NCBI GenBank assembly: GCA_023246715.1
Contig: JAHFHZ010000008.1
Location: forward strand, 1-38,491
Length of the DNA: 38,491 nt
DNA from: Candidatus Magasanikiibacteriota bacterium
Lineage (GTDB): Bacteria; Patescibacteriota; Patescibacteriia; Magasanikbacterales; GWA2-37-8
Direction: 5' to 3'
The position numbers were made by a program, and so were the translations under genes. A model generated the notes under the pieces. It did no database searches and was not told the DNA's origin. It worked only from the letters and a program-made list of their open reading frames with translations. Below, piece by piece: positions 1-8,969 of this stretch; the stretch's first letter is position 1; each line of letters starts with the position of its first letter.

Positions 1-1
1 G

Positions 2-52
2 GCTGAAATTAAAAACACCGCTGCAGCAGTTGCAGGGTGTCAGACAATTTGA
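2..52 (+). CDS. Possible C-terminal end of a gene cut by the window edge
   Basis: Frame 2 is open from the window edge and reads 16 sense codons ending ...AGCQTI before a TGA. It could be the tail of a gene that starts outside the window, but a stretch this short is easily open by chance. I see no family signature in it. The sequence after it up to the terminator near 168 is AT-rich and shows nothing coding. Confidence 0.2.
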   Translation, partial: AEIKNTAAAVAGCQTI

Positions 53-167
53 GAGCGCTCGACTTAACTATGCGATTTGAGTTTATTAACAGGGTGTTAC
101 TTTACTGTGTAGATATTACACTAAAACAATATCCTAAAACAATAGTTTGGTACTATATAAACAAAAA

Positions 168-198
168 AAACAACCCTCATAATTAATGGGGGTTGTTT
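168..198 (-). terminator. Rho-independent terminator downstream of the GC-rich gene
   Basis: AAACAACCC and GGGTTGTTT form a 9-bp stem that extends further with one G-U pair. On the minus strand the stem is followed by a run of eight T residues, so it ends the transcript of the minus-strand gene at 319-1101. The plus-strand side has only TTTCT. Confidence 0.75.
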
Positions 199-224
199 CT
201 AAAAAAATAGAATAAAGCTACTTG

Positions 225-289
225 TTCCTAGCCCGTTAAGTGATCCATCCAAAGCGGGCTTTGCCTGGATCAATGTAGGGGGCTAGGAA
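225..289. repeat. Nested inverted repeat
   Basis: TTCCTAGCCC (225-234) is the exact reverse complement of GGGCTAGGAA (280-289). Inside lies a second imperfect pair, GATCCA..CAAAGC against GCTTTG..TGGATC. The whole 65 bases can fold into a long stem with an internal loop. It sits in the 3' untranslated region of the GC-rich gene at 319-1101, between its stop codon and the terminator. Confidence 0.6.
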
Positions 290-318
290 AGTAGTACGCC
301 CCCGAAGCTGAGGGGGGG

Positions 319-1101
319 TTAGCGGGGGCCGCGCTGGGCACGCGGTGCGGGCGCGCTCGCGGAGGCTCGGGGCCAGGCGAAGTAGCCGCCAACCGCCAGC
401 AGGGAGAGCACGAGGAGCATGATGCTCATCCAGGCGCGCATTGCCCGGCTGACCACCGGGCGATCGCCGTCTATGATCAAGGGGTGGCAGCGCGTGTCGG
501 ACTGAGGGTCCCGCAGCTGGGTGAGCGGCTGGGTCTTGGTGTCCGGACGGAGCAAGACCTGCTGGATCGCGGCAGTCGGCGATCCGGCCGAGGTGGCCGC
601 AGGCGGCGGGATGGTCGGCACCCGCTCCAGGATACGCGTGAGCCTCGCGCTCTCGGGGATGGTCTCCACGGCGATCGGCCGGCCCGGCGTGGTCGGCCGG
701 CCCGAGGCGGAGCTGCCCGGAGCATCATCACCGATCACGCCAGACACGGCCACAGGGCCACGGCCACACTCGACCAGGCTCGGCGGCAGCTGGGCACTCG
801 GCACCCCGATGCCGCCCACCAGGGTGATGTCGGCCGGCGCGTCGTTGCGCGGGGGCAGGTGCAGTGCGGGGGCGGTGCGGGAAGGGAAACGGCGCTGCTC
901 GTACCTATCAAGCAATTCGGCGCGCGCCCGACCAGCGGCACTGTTCGCGTCCATGCCTTCGAAGCTGTCCGGACCGAAGCGGTCGATGATCGCCTGGAGC
1001 GCGCTCTCGATCTTCGCCAGCTCCGCGTCGAGCGGATCAGCCTGGATGGCAGGCGTGGGAGGGACCAGCGAAACGATCTGGTGTCCGTTCAATCTGCTCA
1101 T
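319..1101 (-). CDS. GC-rich hypothetical protein with C-terminal membrane anchor
   Basis: I do not recognise this 260-residue protein. The ORF track starts it at 1203, but the ATG at 1101 (MSRLNGHQ) is preceded by AGGAG at good spacing and is the better start. The N-terminal third has a short helical, acidic segment (ELAKIESALQ). The middle is long, proline- and alanine-rich and probably disordered. Near the C-terminus one hydrophobic segment (MLLVLSLLAVGGYFAW) is followed by a basic tail, so a tail-anchored membrane protein is likely. Base and codon use is far more GC-rich than in gyrA or the genes after it, which suggests transfer. Its start context, GGAG then TTTCC then ATG, resembles that of the GC-rich gene at 1321-1827, so the two probably belong to one module. 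Confidence 0.55.
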   Translation of the reverse strand: MSRLNGHQIVSLVPPTPAIQADPLDAELAKIESALQAIIDRFGPDSFEGMDANSAAGRARAELLDRYEQRRFPSRTAPALHLPPRNDAPADITLVGGIGVPSAQLPPSLVECGRGPVAVSGVIGDDAPGSSASGRPTTPGRPIAVETIPESARLTRILERVPTIPPPAATSAGSPTAAIQQVLLRPDTKTQPLTQLRDPQSDTRCHPLIIDGDRPVVSRAMRAWMSIMLLVLSLLAVGGYFAWPRASASAPAPRAQRGPR

Positions 1102-1237
1102 GGAAACTACTCCTGGGGTGACTGGGTTTAGTTTGCAGCACGCACAACGTGCGGCGCGGTATCCCTTGCCCATATAAATTGTGAGCAAAAAATATCGCAC
1201 CACGCGTCATGCTACAAACCAATTGTAAATGAACCGA

Positions 1238-1277
1238 CCTTCCCTTTGACTCCAAAAAATTAGCGGCAAAGGGAAGG
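1238..1277 (-). terminator. Inverted repeat, possible terminator between the two GC-rich genes
   Basis: CCTTCCCTTTG (1238-1248) pairs perfectly with CAAAGGGAAGG (1267-1277), an 11-bp stem with an 18-base loop. It lies just downstream of the minus-strand gene ending at 1321. There is no clear T run after it, so termination is only one reading; an operator or RNA-processing stem is also possible. Confidence 0.4.
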
Positions 1278-1320
1278 GAAGCGATGCGAGCCATTTGGGT
1301 GGCTGCGGGGGGGGTGAGGT

Positions 1321-1827
1321 CTATCTGGCAAGGGCAGCGGCGAGAGCCTGGGAGCGCTGGCGCCGTTCATCGGTCAAGCGCTGCCGCTCCGCCCGGGCAC
1401 GATCCGCCTGAATTTGTTCCACCTCTCGGGCAGACGGCTCGGCCATCAAGTGCAGGAAGCACCAAAAAGAGGAGGCGGCCGACTCACCATGCACGGCCAT
1501 TCGCAAACGCGGACAACTGTCGAAAACCTCGGCAATCGCCCCGAGACTCGAACAGTCGAGGCAAACCACGCTGCCAAGCAACCGCTTGGCCTGGCGGCGC
1601 ACGTAGGCGCACTCGGCAAGCGAGGCATCGACAGCGGCTTCGTCAGCGCGGCGCTCGGCCTCGACGAGCAGAGCGTCGACCGTGGAACCGTACTCGGCCT
1701 GGCGCCGATTCTCGGTCTCCCGAAAAAAGCTCCGCCAGTGCTGCTGACGCTGGCCATCAAGCGCGGCCCGGTCGGCGGGATCCATTCCGCCAATGCAGAA
1801 AGACCCGCGAGACAGTTCACTATGCAT
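1321..1827 (-). CDS. GC-rich hypothetical protein, helical and Arg-rich
   Basis: This is an unrecognised 168-residue protein. I choose the ATG at 1827 because GGAGG precedes it by six bases; the longer ORF start at 1986 runs through AT-rich sequence of different character. Residues about 16-90 and 130-168 are rich in Arg, Ala, Glu and Gln and look like coiled coil, separated by a short segment with two close cysteines (VVCLDCSS). There is no signal peptide or membrane segment. Codon use is strongly GC-rich, like the gene at 319-1101 and unlike the rest of the window. Together they look like an acquired module of unknown function. Confidence 0.5.
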   Translation of the reverse strand: MHSELSRGSFCIGGMDPADRAALDGQRQQHWRSFFRETENRRQAEYGSTVDALLVEAERRADEAAVDASLAECAYVRRQAKRLLGSVVCLDCSSLGAIAEVFDSCPRLRMAVHGESAASSFWCFLHLMAEPSAREVEQIQADRARAERQRLTDERRQRSQALAAALAR

Positions 1828-2165
1828 GGAAACCTCCAAAAAGATTGACCCCCCGGTCGAGCCGGGAGACAGCTGATGATTATACGTAATCATTACTTGC
1901 CTCCCGACTAAACCGAAATTTGCATCGCTTTTAAAGTAAAAAGAGCACATTATGCCAATAAATGCATAATCGTGCGAGTATAGCATATTTTTGCTTCATT
2001 GTCAAGCCTATTGCGGCATATTTTGGCTAATTAAAAGCAAAAAAAGAAAAATACCCGGCTTAAAAACAGCCATATTTCGGCCTTGCGAGCCGTCTGGCGC
2101 TATGGTACAATAAACGCACTCCAACAAAATTGGAGCTTCTGATTTAGATTTTCTATTGCCCTCTT
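1828..2165. other. Intergenic region between the GC-rich module and the gyrA operon
   Basis: The 338 bases change abruptly from GC-rich to AT-rich near 1880. The segment 1890-2080 contains no convincing gene. The only element I can support is the sigma-70-type promoter at 2083-2111. Confidence 0.5.
2083..2111 (+). promoter_or_regulatory. Sigma-70-type promoter for the gyrA operon
   Basis: TTGCGA at 2083-2088 and TACAAT at 2106-2111 are separated by 17 bases. It is the only good promoter ahead of the plus-strand genes 2166-5768, so it probably drives all three. Confidence 0.6.
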
Positions 2166-2780
2166 ATGCACCTTTCCTGGCTCGGTAACACCTGCGTTAA
2201 AATTCAAAGCAAACCCGCCGAAGAAGAAATCAGCATTATCATCGATCCATATAAACCAACCATGGGCGATTTTCCACGCAACTTTTCACCCTCGCTCGCC
2301 CTTTTTTCCGTCGGCCAAAAAGATGCTACTACACTTTCTCAAGAACCGTTTATCATCGACACGCTCGGTGAATTTGATTTAAAAGGAGTCATGATCAACG
2401 CTTTTCCGGGCCCAGACGGCGTCGTCATTTACAAACTCGTCCTCGAAGGCATTAACTGCGTGCACCTTGGCAAGCTCACCAAAAAAATCGACGATGAAAC
2501 CGTCGAAAAATTAGGCAAAGTTGATCTACTCCTGATTCCGGCCGGCGGGGCTGGATTATTATCTGCCGAAGACGCCGCCGAAGTAACCAGCAGCCTCGAA
2601 CCACGCATTGTCATCGCGCTCAACACCCTCTCCGACAACAATCCCAAAGCCGAACCAATTTCCAATTTTATCAAAGCGGTGGGGCTCAAGCCGGAGGTTA
2701 CCGATAAAAAAATTATCCTCAAACACAAAGATCTGCCCCAGGGCGAAACCAAATTATTCGTGCTGGAAAAAAATATCTAG
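2166..2780 (+). CDS. Metallo-beta-lactamase-fold protein (COG2220-like), metal ligands apparently lost
   Basis: The 204 residues resemble the small UlaG/COG2220 branch of the metallo-beta-lactamase fold: an opening MHLSWLGNTCVKI strand, then a strand ending IIIDPY, then HLGKLTK and a segment VDLLLIPAGG that match the later strands of the fold. The usual HxHxDH motif, which should follow the IDPY strand, is not visible; that region reads SLALFSVGQKDAT. I therefore infer a fold relative without normal dinuclear metal chemistry. Such genes are common in CPR genomes but their substrate is unknown. It is the first gene after the promoter at 2083 and lies 33 bases before the membrane protein gene. 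Confidence 0.7.
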   Translation: MHLSWLGNTCVKIQSKPAEEEISIIIDPYKPTMGDFPRNFSPSLALFSVGQKDATTLSQEPFIIDTLGEFDLKGVMINAFPGPDGVVIYKLVLEGINCVHLGKLTKKIDDETVEKLGKVDLLLIPAGGAGLLSAEDAAEVTSSLEPRIVIALNTLSDNNPKAEPISNFIKAVGLKPEVTDKKIILKHKDLPQGETKLFVLEKNI

Positions 2781-2813
2781 GCAATCAAATTATTGAATCA
2801 AAAAATCTTTAAA

Positions 2814-3239
2814 ATGCCTGCCAAAAATTCCGCTCCGGCTAAAACACGAAGTCCGCGGCCAAAAAAATCAGTTACGCTGTTGCCCATCAGCGCCCCGCCA
2901 CGCGGCGCGCGCGCCTACATGTGGGCGGGGGTGCTGATTATTTCCGCCCTGGTGGTAATGTTGTGGGTGTGGTCTCTCAAAATAGAACTCTCCTTTTACG
3001 ATTGGAAAAACACCCCGGAACAAAATTTTTGGCAGCACAGCCGCGCGGCCTGGGCTGAGTTATTCAAATCCAACCCCACCGAGTTAACCAAACAAGAAAT
3101 AACCGACGATTTGAAAAACGCGCTGCAAGAGCTGCAAACGGCTGATTTCACTACCACTACGACAACCGCCGCCAGCGCCACCTCCACCGCTAACGGCAGC
3201 AGTTCAAACACGCTGCCAACCAGTTCAACGAGGCCTTAA
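2814..3239 (+). CDS. Hypothetical single-pass membrane protein
   Basis: This 141-residue protein is not recognised. It has a basic N-terminus rich in Lys, Pro and Ser, one transmembrane helix around residues 38-60 (GVLIISALVVMLWVWSL), an extracytoplasmic segment with a short charged helix (LTKQEITDDLKNALQEL) and a Thr/Ser-rich low-complexity tail. The ORF track starts at a TTG at 2793; the ATG at 2814 is preferred since it gives a normal basic cytoplasmic end. The Pro/Ser/Thr-rich tail may be disordered. It sits between the metallo-beta-lactamase-like gene and gyrA in the same operon. Confidence 0.65.
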   Translation: MPAKNSAPAKTRSPRPKKSVTLLPISAPPRGARAYMWAGVLIISALVVMLWVWSLKIELSFYDWKNTPEQNFWQHSRAAWAELFKSNPTELTKQEITDDLKNALQELQTADFTTTTTTAASATSTANGSSSNTLPTSSTRP

Positions 3240-3299
3240 AACACAAAAACATCAACAAAAACCTGCTGGTGTTTTACTGTTTTAATGTGTTAATGGACT

Positions 3300-5768
3300 A
3301 TGCCCGAACAACAACCAAAACTGATTGCTCCGGAAATCGGAAGAATCTCTCCCGCTCCGATCGTGGATGAAATCAAAGCGTCCTACCTCGAATACGCCAT
3401 GAGCGTTATCGTTTCGCGCGCGCTGCCCGACGTGCGCGACGGGCTCAAACCCGTGCACCGGCGTATTTTGTACGCCATGTGGCGCCTCGGCCTCCGGCAC
3501 AACGTCAAATTCCGCAAATCCGCCAACGTAGTCGGTGAGGTGATGGCCAAATATCACCCCCACGGTGATTCAGCCATCTACGATTCGTTAGTACGCATGG
3601 CGCAGGATTTTTCCATGCGCAAGCCCCTGGTCAATGGGCAAGGAAACTTCGGCTCCATGGACGGCGATTCGGCGGCCGCTATGCGCTACACCGAAGCGCG
3701 CCTGATGGCGATTGGCGAGGAATTATTAGTCGACATCGAAAAAGAAACCGTCCGCTTTATTCCCAACTACGACGGTTCCCAAGAAGAACCCTTAGTGCTC
3801 CCGGCCAAAGTCCCCAACCTGCTGTTAAACGGCACGGTGGGTATCGCGGTCGGAATGGCCACCAATATCCCGCCGCACAACCTTGGTGAATTATGCCAAG
3901 GCATCACCCATCTGCTTGATCACCCCCAAGCAACCATCGAGGAATTATCCGAAATCATCCAAGGGCCGGACTTCCCCACCGGGGGAATAATTTATAATAA
4001 AAAAGATATCCTGGCGGCCTACGTCACCGGGCGAGGCGGCGTAGTATTGCGCGCTAAGACCGAAATCAAAGAAGCTAAAAACGGCCAATTCCAGATTTTA
4101 GTGACCGAAGTCCCCTACCAAGTAAACAAGGCCGAGCTGCTCGAAAAAATCGCCAACCTGGTGCAAGAAAAAAAACTCGAAGGCATCCGCGACCTACGCG
4201 ATGAATCCAACAAAGAAGGCGTGCGCGTGGTGATTGAACTTAAAAAAGACAGCTACCCCAAAAAAGTCCTCAATCAGCTGTTCAAACACACCGATTTGCA
4301 AACCACGTTCCACTTCAACATGCTGGCGCTCGTTGACGGCATCCAGCCCCGGGTCTTGAATCTTAAAAATGTTTTAGAAGAGTTCATCAAACATCGCCAA
4401 GTAGTGATTCGCGCTCGCACGGTTTTCGATCTCAACAAAGCCACAGACCGCGCGCATATTCTGGAAGGCCTAAAAATGGCTCTGGACAAAATCGACTTAG
4501 TGATCAAAACCATCCGCGCCAGCCGCGATAAAGAAGAAGCCAAAATTGAATTAATTAAAAAATTCAAATTTTCCGAAGCGCAGGCCGCCGCCATTTTAGA
4601 AATGCGCCTCTCCGCGCTGGCTAACCTGGAGCGCCAAAAAATTGAAACGGAACTGGCCGAGAAAAAACTGTTAATCAAAGAATTAGAATCGATCCTGGCT
4701 TCCGCAATAAAAATTATCGGCATTATCAAAACTGAAACCAAAGAACTGCAGGCCAAATATGATGATCCGCGCCGCACCCAGCTGATCGCGCACGGCATCA
4801 AAGAATTCACGATGGAAGATTTAATTGCCAACGAACCAACCATCGTCATGACCACTACCGACGGTTACATTAAACGCCTGCCCCCCGACACGTTCCGCCA
4901 ACAAAGCCGGGGCGGCAAAGGAGTAATCGGCGTCACCACCAAAGAAGAAGAATCAGTCGATCAGCTACTCACCACCAACACCCACGATAATTTGCTGTTC
5001 TTCACCAACCGTGGCCGCGTGTTCCAATTATTTGCCTACGACATCCCGCAGGCCAGCCGCACCGCCAAGGGCCAGGCGCTAGTGAATTTTTTACAGCTCG
5101 CCCCGAACGAAAAAATTACCGCGTTATTTCCGCAAAGCGATATTGGCAAATTTAAATTCCTGGTCATGGCCACATCTACGGGGCTGATCAAAAAAACCCC
5201 GCTCGAAGACTTTGCCAATGTGCGCCGGAGTGGAATCATCGCGCTGAAGCTCAAAACCGACGACAGCATGGAATGGGTGCGCCCCTCGCGCGGCACCGAC
5301 GACATCATGATCGCCACCCAGCAAGGCCAGGCTATCCATTTTAAAGAAGCCGACGTGCGCCCCATGGGCCGCACCGCTGCCGGCGTGCGCGGCATTCGCC
5401 TGCACGGTGCCGACAAAGTGGTGGGTATGGATGTCGTTGACCCAAAAAATAAAACCGTGGAATTCCTGATCGTAGGCGAAAACGGCCTTGGCAAGCTCAC
5501 CGAAATCAACAGCTACAAAGTACAGGGTCGCGGCGGCAGCGGTATCAAGACCGCCAAAATCACCGATAAAACCGGCGCCGTTATTCACGCGAGCGCCATC
5601 GACAAAACTACCGCCAACGAAAAAGATATCGTGCTGATGTCGGCCAAAGGCCAAGTAATCAGAATGCCGTTTGGCTCCATTCCCTCCTCCGGTCGCGCCA
5701 CCCAGGGGGTCCGTCTGATGCGCTTCAAGGAAGGCGATGATAAAGTGGTGAGTGTGACACTCATCTAA
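3300..5768 (+). CDS. gyrA: DNA gyrase subunit A
   Basis: Gyrase A (822 residues) cuts and rejoins DNA in the A2B2 enzyme that introduces negative supercoils. The N-terminus shows the family signature [20 protein letters not shown]. Tyr130 in MRYTEARL is the DNA-linking tyrosine. The quinolone-resistance region reads [13 protein letters not shown] with Ser and Asp at the positions equivalent to E. coli Ser83 and Asp87, the sensitive form. The GyrA box QSRGGKG, which is needed for DNA wrapping and separates gyrase from topoisomerase IV, is present around residue 540. The six-bladed C-terminal domain follows and the protein stops without an acidic tail. No gyrB is in the window. A strong terminator follows at 5785. 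Confidence 0.97.
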   Translation: MPEQQPKLIAPEIGRISPAPIVDEIKASYLEYAMSVIVSRALPDVRDGLKPVHRRILYAMWRLGLRHNVKFRKSANVVGEVMAKYHPHGDSAIYDSLVRMAQDFSMRKPLVNGQGNFGSMDGDSAAAMRYTEARLMAIGEELLVDIEKETVRFIPNYDGSQEEPLVLPAKVPNLLLNGTVGIAVGMATNIPPHNLGELCQGITHLLDHPQATIEELSEIIQGPDFPTGGIIYNKKDILAAYVTGRGGVVLRAKTEIKEAKNGQFQILVTEVPYQVNKAELLEKIANLVQEKKLEGIRDLRDESNKEGVRVVIELKKDSYPKKVLNQLFKHTDLQTTFHFNMLALVDGIQPRVLNLKNVLEEFIKHRQVVIRARTVFDLNKATDRAHILEGLKMALDKIDLVIKTIRASRDKEEAKIELIKKFKFSEAQAAAILEMRLSALANLERQKIETELAEKKLLIKELESILASAIKIIGIIKTETKELQAKYDDPRRTQLIAHGIKEFTMEDLIANEPTIVMTTTDGYIKRLPPDTFRQQSRGGKGVIGVTTKEEESVDQLLTTNTHDNLLFFTNRGRVFQLFAYDIPQASRTAKGQALVNFLQLAPNEKITALFPQSDIGKFKFLVMATSTGLIKKTPLEDFANVRRSGIIALKLKTDDSMEWVRPSRGTDDIMIATQQGQAIHFKEADVRPMGRTAAGVRGIRLHGADKVVGMDVVDPKNKTVEFLIVGENGLGKLTEINSYKVQGRGGSGIKTAKITDKTGAVIHASAIDKTTANEKDIVLMSAKGQVIRMPFGSIPSSGRATQGVRLMRFKEGDDKVVSVTLI

Positions 5769-5784
5769 AACTTACTCCAAAAAA

Positions 5785-5824
5785 AATAACCCCGCCTCAT
5801 TAAAACAGGCGGGGTTATTTTTTT
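5785..5824. terminator. Bidirectional rho-independent terminator after gyrA
   Basis: AATAACCCCGCCT (5785-5797) pairs with AGGCGGGGTTATT (5807-5819), followed by TTTTT on the plus strand and preceded by a run of A on the same strand. It serves gyrA from the left and the convergent aminotransferase from the right. Confidence 0.92.
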
Positions 5825-5857
5825 AAACACAGATTTATTCTCACGCTGGCCGCCTTT

Positions 5858-7012
5858 CTAAAGCGACCAATTGGAAAACATCCGGAGCGCTTCGACGATT
5901 TCTGCTTCTGGAGCCCCAAACGATAATCGCACGTATCCTTCGGCACCAAAAGCCGCGCCAGGAACCAACGCGATATTCGCGTCATCAATCAAACGGCGGC
6001 AAACACGGGCCGAATCACGCTCGGCGTTGCCAAGCGCCGCGAGCGAAACAAAAGCATACAAACCCGCCGGAATAGCTACGGTAGTTTTAAAATATTCCTG
6101 CAACGCCGCTAAAAACGCGCGGCGGCGAAGTTCGAGGGCGCCCCGCACATAAGGCAGCACTTCCCCGGCACGCGCCAAAGCCCCAAGGGCCGCAAACTGG
6201 CTAATACTCGAAGTACCAGTGGTACTCTGGGTTTGCAAGGTAGTCAACTGCTCAATAATCGCCTGGGGGCCAAAGGCCGCGCCAACGCGCCAACCGGTCA
6301 TGGCAAAATGTTTAGAACAGCTCTGTATCACCACCACCCGATCCCGATATTCAGAGAATGACCCAGCCGAAATAAATTCCGCCCCGTCATAGGTGAGGCC
6401 GCTATATACTTCATCAGATACAACCAATAAGTCATGCTGCGCGGCCATGGCCAGAATAGCCTGCAGTTCTGCTCTTGAATATAATGCTCCGGTGGGATTA
6501 CCGGCGCTATTAATAATTAATAATTTTGTTTTAGAAGTAATCGCTTGTTCCAGAGCCTGCAGATCCGGCTTCCAACCATTTGCTTCAGTCGTAGGCACAA
6601 CAACCGGCTGGCCACCGCCTAAACGCACCATGCTTGGGTATGAAACCCAGTACGGCGAAAAAATAATTGCTTCGTCGCCCGGCTTAATAAACAACTGGCA
6701 CAAGGCAAACAAAGCGAATTTACCGCCGCAGGTAATGATTGTTTCCGCCACCGAAAATTGTGTCGCGTAAGTTGCGTTCAACCAACCAGCAAAAGCCGCT
6801 CGCAATTCCGGAATACCGGCGGCGGGCGAGTACTGAGTTTTGCCTTCGCGTATAGCGCGCTCAGCGGCTTCCACAATCACCGGGTGCGGCGGCAGCAATG
6901 GCTCCCCAATGCTCAAATTAAAAACCCGCTCACCCTGGGATTTTTTAAGCAGCGCGCGACTGTTAATGGCCACAATCGCCGAAGATTCAATGGGGAAGGT
7001 GGGAATCTGCAC
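5858..7012 (-). CDS. PLP-dependent class I aminotransferase (aspartate aminotransferase type)
   Basis: The protein has 384 residues, the usual length for fold-type I aminotransferases of the AspC/AspB group. Visible signatures are the N-terminal LSIGEP, GKTQYSPAAGIPELR, the cofactor-side NSAGNPTGA, SDEVYSGLTYDG, and SCSKHFAMTGWRVG, whose Lys should form the internal aldimine with pyridoxal phosphate. An Arg that binds the alpha-carboxylate is expected in YVRLSFG near the end. The most likely reaction is transfer of an amino group between aspartate or another amino acid and 2-oxoglutarate; the exact substrate cannot be read from sequence. It is a single gene that converges on gyrA. Confidence 0.93.
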   Translation of the reverse strand: MQIPTFPIESSAIVAINSRALLKKSQGERVFNLSIGEPLLPPHPVIVEAAERAIREGKTQYSPAAGIPELRAAFAGWLNATYATQFSVAETIITCGGKFALFALCQLFIKPGDEAIIFSPYWVSYPSMVRLGGGQPVVVPTTEANGWKPDLQALEQAITSKTKLLIINSAGNPTGALYSRAELQAILAMAAQHDLLVVSDEVYSGLTYDGAEFISAGSFSEYRDRVVVIQSCSKHFAMTGWRVGAAFGPQAIIEQLTTLQTQSTTGTSSISQFAALGALARAGEVLPYVRGALELRRRAFLAALQEYFKTTVAIPAGLYAFVSLAALGNAERDSARVCRRLIDDANIALVPGAAFGAEGYVRLSFGAPEAEIVEALRMFSNWSL

Positions 7013-7093
7013 AAAAAATCTGTATATAAAACAATCTCTAAAATCCTAACAGATTTAACCTCGCGGAGCAACGATTAAAAAATACGATTAAAA

Positions 7094-7119
7094 ACCTCGA
7101 TTCTAAATCGAGTTTTTTT
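7094..7119 (-). terminator. Rho-independent terminator after the sigma/anti-sigma pair
   Basis: CTCGATT and AATCGAG form a 7-bp stem with a 3-base loop. T runs lie on both sides (seven on the plus side, five on the minus side), so it can act in either direction. On the minus strand it follows the DUF4349-like gene. Confidence 0.7.
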
Positions 7120-7185
7120 AGCTCATGAGCGCTCCTATGTGGCACAGAAGCTACCTCGCAGATTACCCAGCCGGTGGTAAATCGT

Positions 7186-8421
7186 TTAAGGCAGGTCAAA
7201 AGCATGGCGCGGACGAGTTAATCGCCAGATGACAAAGGCAACGATTGGCAGCAACCAAAATACGAAGGGTGGTACGTAAAGCTGCACAATCCCAAACAGA
7301 CTGATCCTCTCAATAGATATTGACCCAGTTACTGTCGCCACGTTATCGAGTAGCGCCTTATCCTCGGTCAGGCTGATTTTTAATTCGGCATTAGCCGCTG
7401 TGACTTGACGATCGTTTTCAATGCGTTTATTTTTTATTTGTTGGTTTTCGGACTGGAGTTGCTGATTGAAGAAGGATCGGTTGGCAGAAAGATTATTTCG
7501 TTCGGTAATCAGGCTCTGATAGGCCGGAGTGGTGGTAGCCGGACTATCCTTGATCTGCTGGTTTACGTTGGCCAGGTTTCGTTCAATATTTTTTAATTGA
7601 TTATTGAGGTGGGCTGCGGCGGTTCGGTGGTCAGATTCGATTTTGGCGCGCACTACCTGCAGGTGTTTCAGAATATCCGTTTGAGTAGCGGTTTCGTGTT
7701 CGATGGCGCGTTTTTCAGGGAGTAGATTTTGTTGTTGTTCGGATTCAACGAGGAACGCTTCGGGGACGATCTCAGCTATCTCAGCGCGGAAGTCCCCGAA
7801 GATGGTCTGGGGCAAGACAAAATCAAGTGAAGCGTACTCGGAATTGATTCGGGCGTTGTCGATACGGCCGCCATAACCGCGGATGATCGTCTGCAAGCGG
7901 CGGGCTAATTTTTGGACAGCCCGAGATTTAAAGTCGGCTTGATAGTTTGTTTTTAAGAATTCTCTGGTATCATTTATTTGGTCAAGATCAAAAAAAGTAC
8001 CTAGTAGTCCGCCAGTTAGTCGATTCACCGTTACCCTTACATCGCTGGAACCAAGCCCGGTAGCAGCACCATATTCAATATCCAAAGATGGTCCAGCGGT
8101 GGGCTGGTACGCTGATTTTTCAGCATCGAGCGGATTGGTTAGAGGGGTCGCGGAAAGTAAGTGACCACTGCCCTGCCCCGCAGGTATACGGGGATAGCCA
8201 CTGAAGGGTTGATTATTTCTGTGTTTTATTACGACCAGTACCAACACCAGCGCGGCTCCGGCTAGGGCAAACCAACGGAAAGTCCAAGTGGTTTTTAATT
8301 GTGCCGGTTGCGTGGCAGGTAAGGCGGCAAACAATTTATCTTTCAGCGCGTCGTGGTGGAGCGGGAGGTGTCGAGCGGCTGCACCCCACCGCGCGAGAAG
8401 TTGTTTGATGGATGAGGACAT
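7186..8421 (-). CDS. DUF4349-like membrane protein, probable anti-sigma partner
   Basis: The ORF track starts inside the sigma factor gene; the ATG at 8421 (MSSSIKQLL), four bases after that gene's stop, is the natural start and gives 411 residues. The N-terminal 45 residues are cytoplasmic, a transmembrane helix follows at about 47-66 (FALAGAALVLVLVVI), then a folded region, a long coiled coil rich in Asn and Gln (about 230-350), and a second transmembrane helix near the end (FVFWLLPIVAFVIW). This is the layout of DUF4349 proteins, several of which are encoded beside ECF sigma factors. I infer that the short N-terminal segment binds the sigma factor and that the external coiled coil senses an envelope signal. 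The anti-sigma role is inferred from position, not from a conserved zinc motif. Confidence 0.75.
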   Translation of the reverse strand: MSSSIKQLLARWGAAARHLPLHHDALKDKLFAALPATQPAQLKTTWTFRWFALAGAALVLVLVVIKHRNNQPFSGYPRIPAGQGSGHLLSATPLTNPLDAEKSAYQPTAGPSLDIEYGAATGLGSSDVRVTVNRLTGGLLGTFFDLDQINDTREFLKTNYQADFKSRAVQKLARRLQTIIRGYGGRIDNARINSEYASLDFVLPQTIFGDFRAEIAEIVPEAFLVESEQQQNLLPEKRAIEHETATQTDILKHLQVVRAKIESDHRTAAAHLNNQLKNIERNLANVNQQIKDSPATTTPAYQSLITERNNLSANRSFFNQQLQSENQQIKNKRIENDRQVTAANAELKISLTEDKALLDNVATVTGSISIERISLFGIVQLYVPPFVFWLLPIVAFVIWRLTRPRHAFDLP

Positions 8422-8425
8422 AAAA

Positions 8426-8956
8426 TTAGGAACGATTAAGAATAACCCGGGCGCGGGCCAAGGCGCGATGGGCGCGCACGCGGGCAACCAGCGGCGCAAT
8501 GCCGAGCACAGCCGCGCTTTCTTTAAAAGTTAACTCTCCCAGGTAGCGTAAGCGAAGGATTTCCTGATCAGTCGGGCTGAGTTGGCGCAGGATACTCTCG
8601 GTCAGGATTTTTTCTTGCAGTCTTTCCGAAGTGGCGGCTTGATCGGAGTGGTCGGGTGGATTTTCTGGAAGGGGTGGCTCGTGGGCAGCTTTGCGCCAGT
8701 GTTCCTGGCAGACATTACGAGCAATAGCGAAGAGCCAGGCACTGAACCGTACGCCGCGCGGGCGGAACCGAGGCAACGCGCCGATGGCTTTGAGCCAGGT
8801 GGTCTGCAGACAATCTTCGGCTAATTCGGTGTGGCGCAGCGTATTTACCAGATAACCGTAGAGTCTGGGGGTAATATCATCAAAAAGCTCGGCCAGGGCC
8901 GCTCGATCGCCGGTTTGGGCGCGCTTTACCAAAGCGAGTTCTTCGTCAAGACTCAT
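8426..8956 (-). CDS. ECF-type RNA polymerase sigma factor
   Basis: The 176 residues show the two domains of extracytoplasmic-function sigma factors. Region 2 spans about residues 10-85, with ELFDDITPRLYGYL and the promoter-melting segment GVRFSAWLFAIARNVCQ. Region 4 spans about 118-172 (LRQLSPTDQEILRLRYLGELTFKE then a helix-turn-helix). There is no region 3 or region 1.1. It directs polymerase to a small set of promoters, most likely envelope-stress genes. The gene is followed after four bases by its probable membrane-bound anti-sigma factor. A 12-bp palindrome sits between its promoter and start codon. Confidence 0.92.
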   Translation of the reverse strand: MSLDEELALVKRAQTGDRAALAELFDDITPRLYGYLVNTLRHTELAEDCLQTTWLKAIGALPRFRPRGVRFSAWLFAIARNVCQEHWRKAAHEPPLPENPPDHSDQAATSERLQEKILTESILRQLSPTDQEILRLRYLGELTFKESAAVLGIAPLVARVRAHRALARARVILNRS

Positions 8957-8969
8957 ACGATGGGTTAAG

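Noticed and set aside
225-289. Integron attC site
   Set aside because: GTTAAGT fits one attC core (GTTRRRY), but the partner core RYYYAAC is missing at the symmetrical position (AATGTAG there) and there is no integrase.
484-1177. Plus-strand ORFs of about 215 residues in the GC-rich region
   Set aside because: They are shadows of the minus-strand gene at 319-1101. They have no ribosome binding sites and show low-complexity Arg/Gly/Pro sequence expected from antisense GC-rich code.
1284-1889. 201-residue plus-strand ORF
   Set aside because: It is antisense to the gene at 1321-1827 and has no ribosome binding site or family features.
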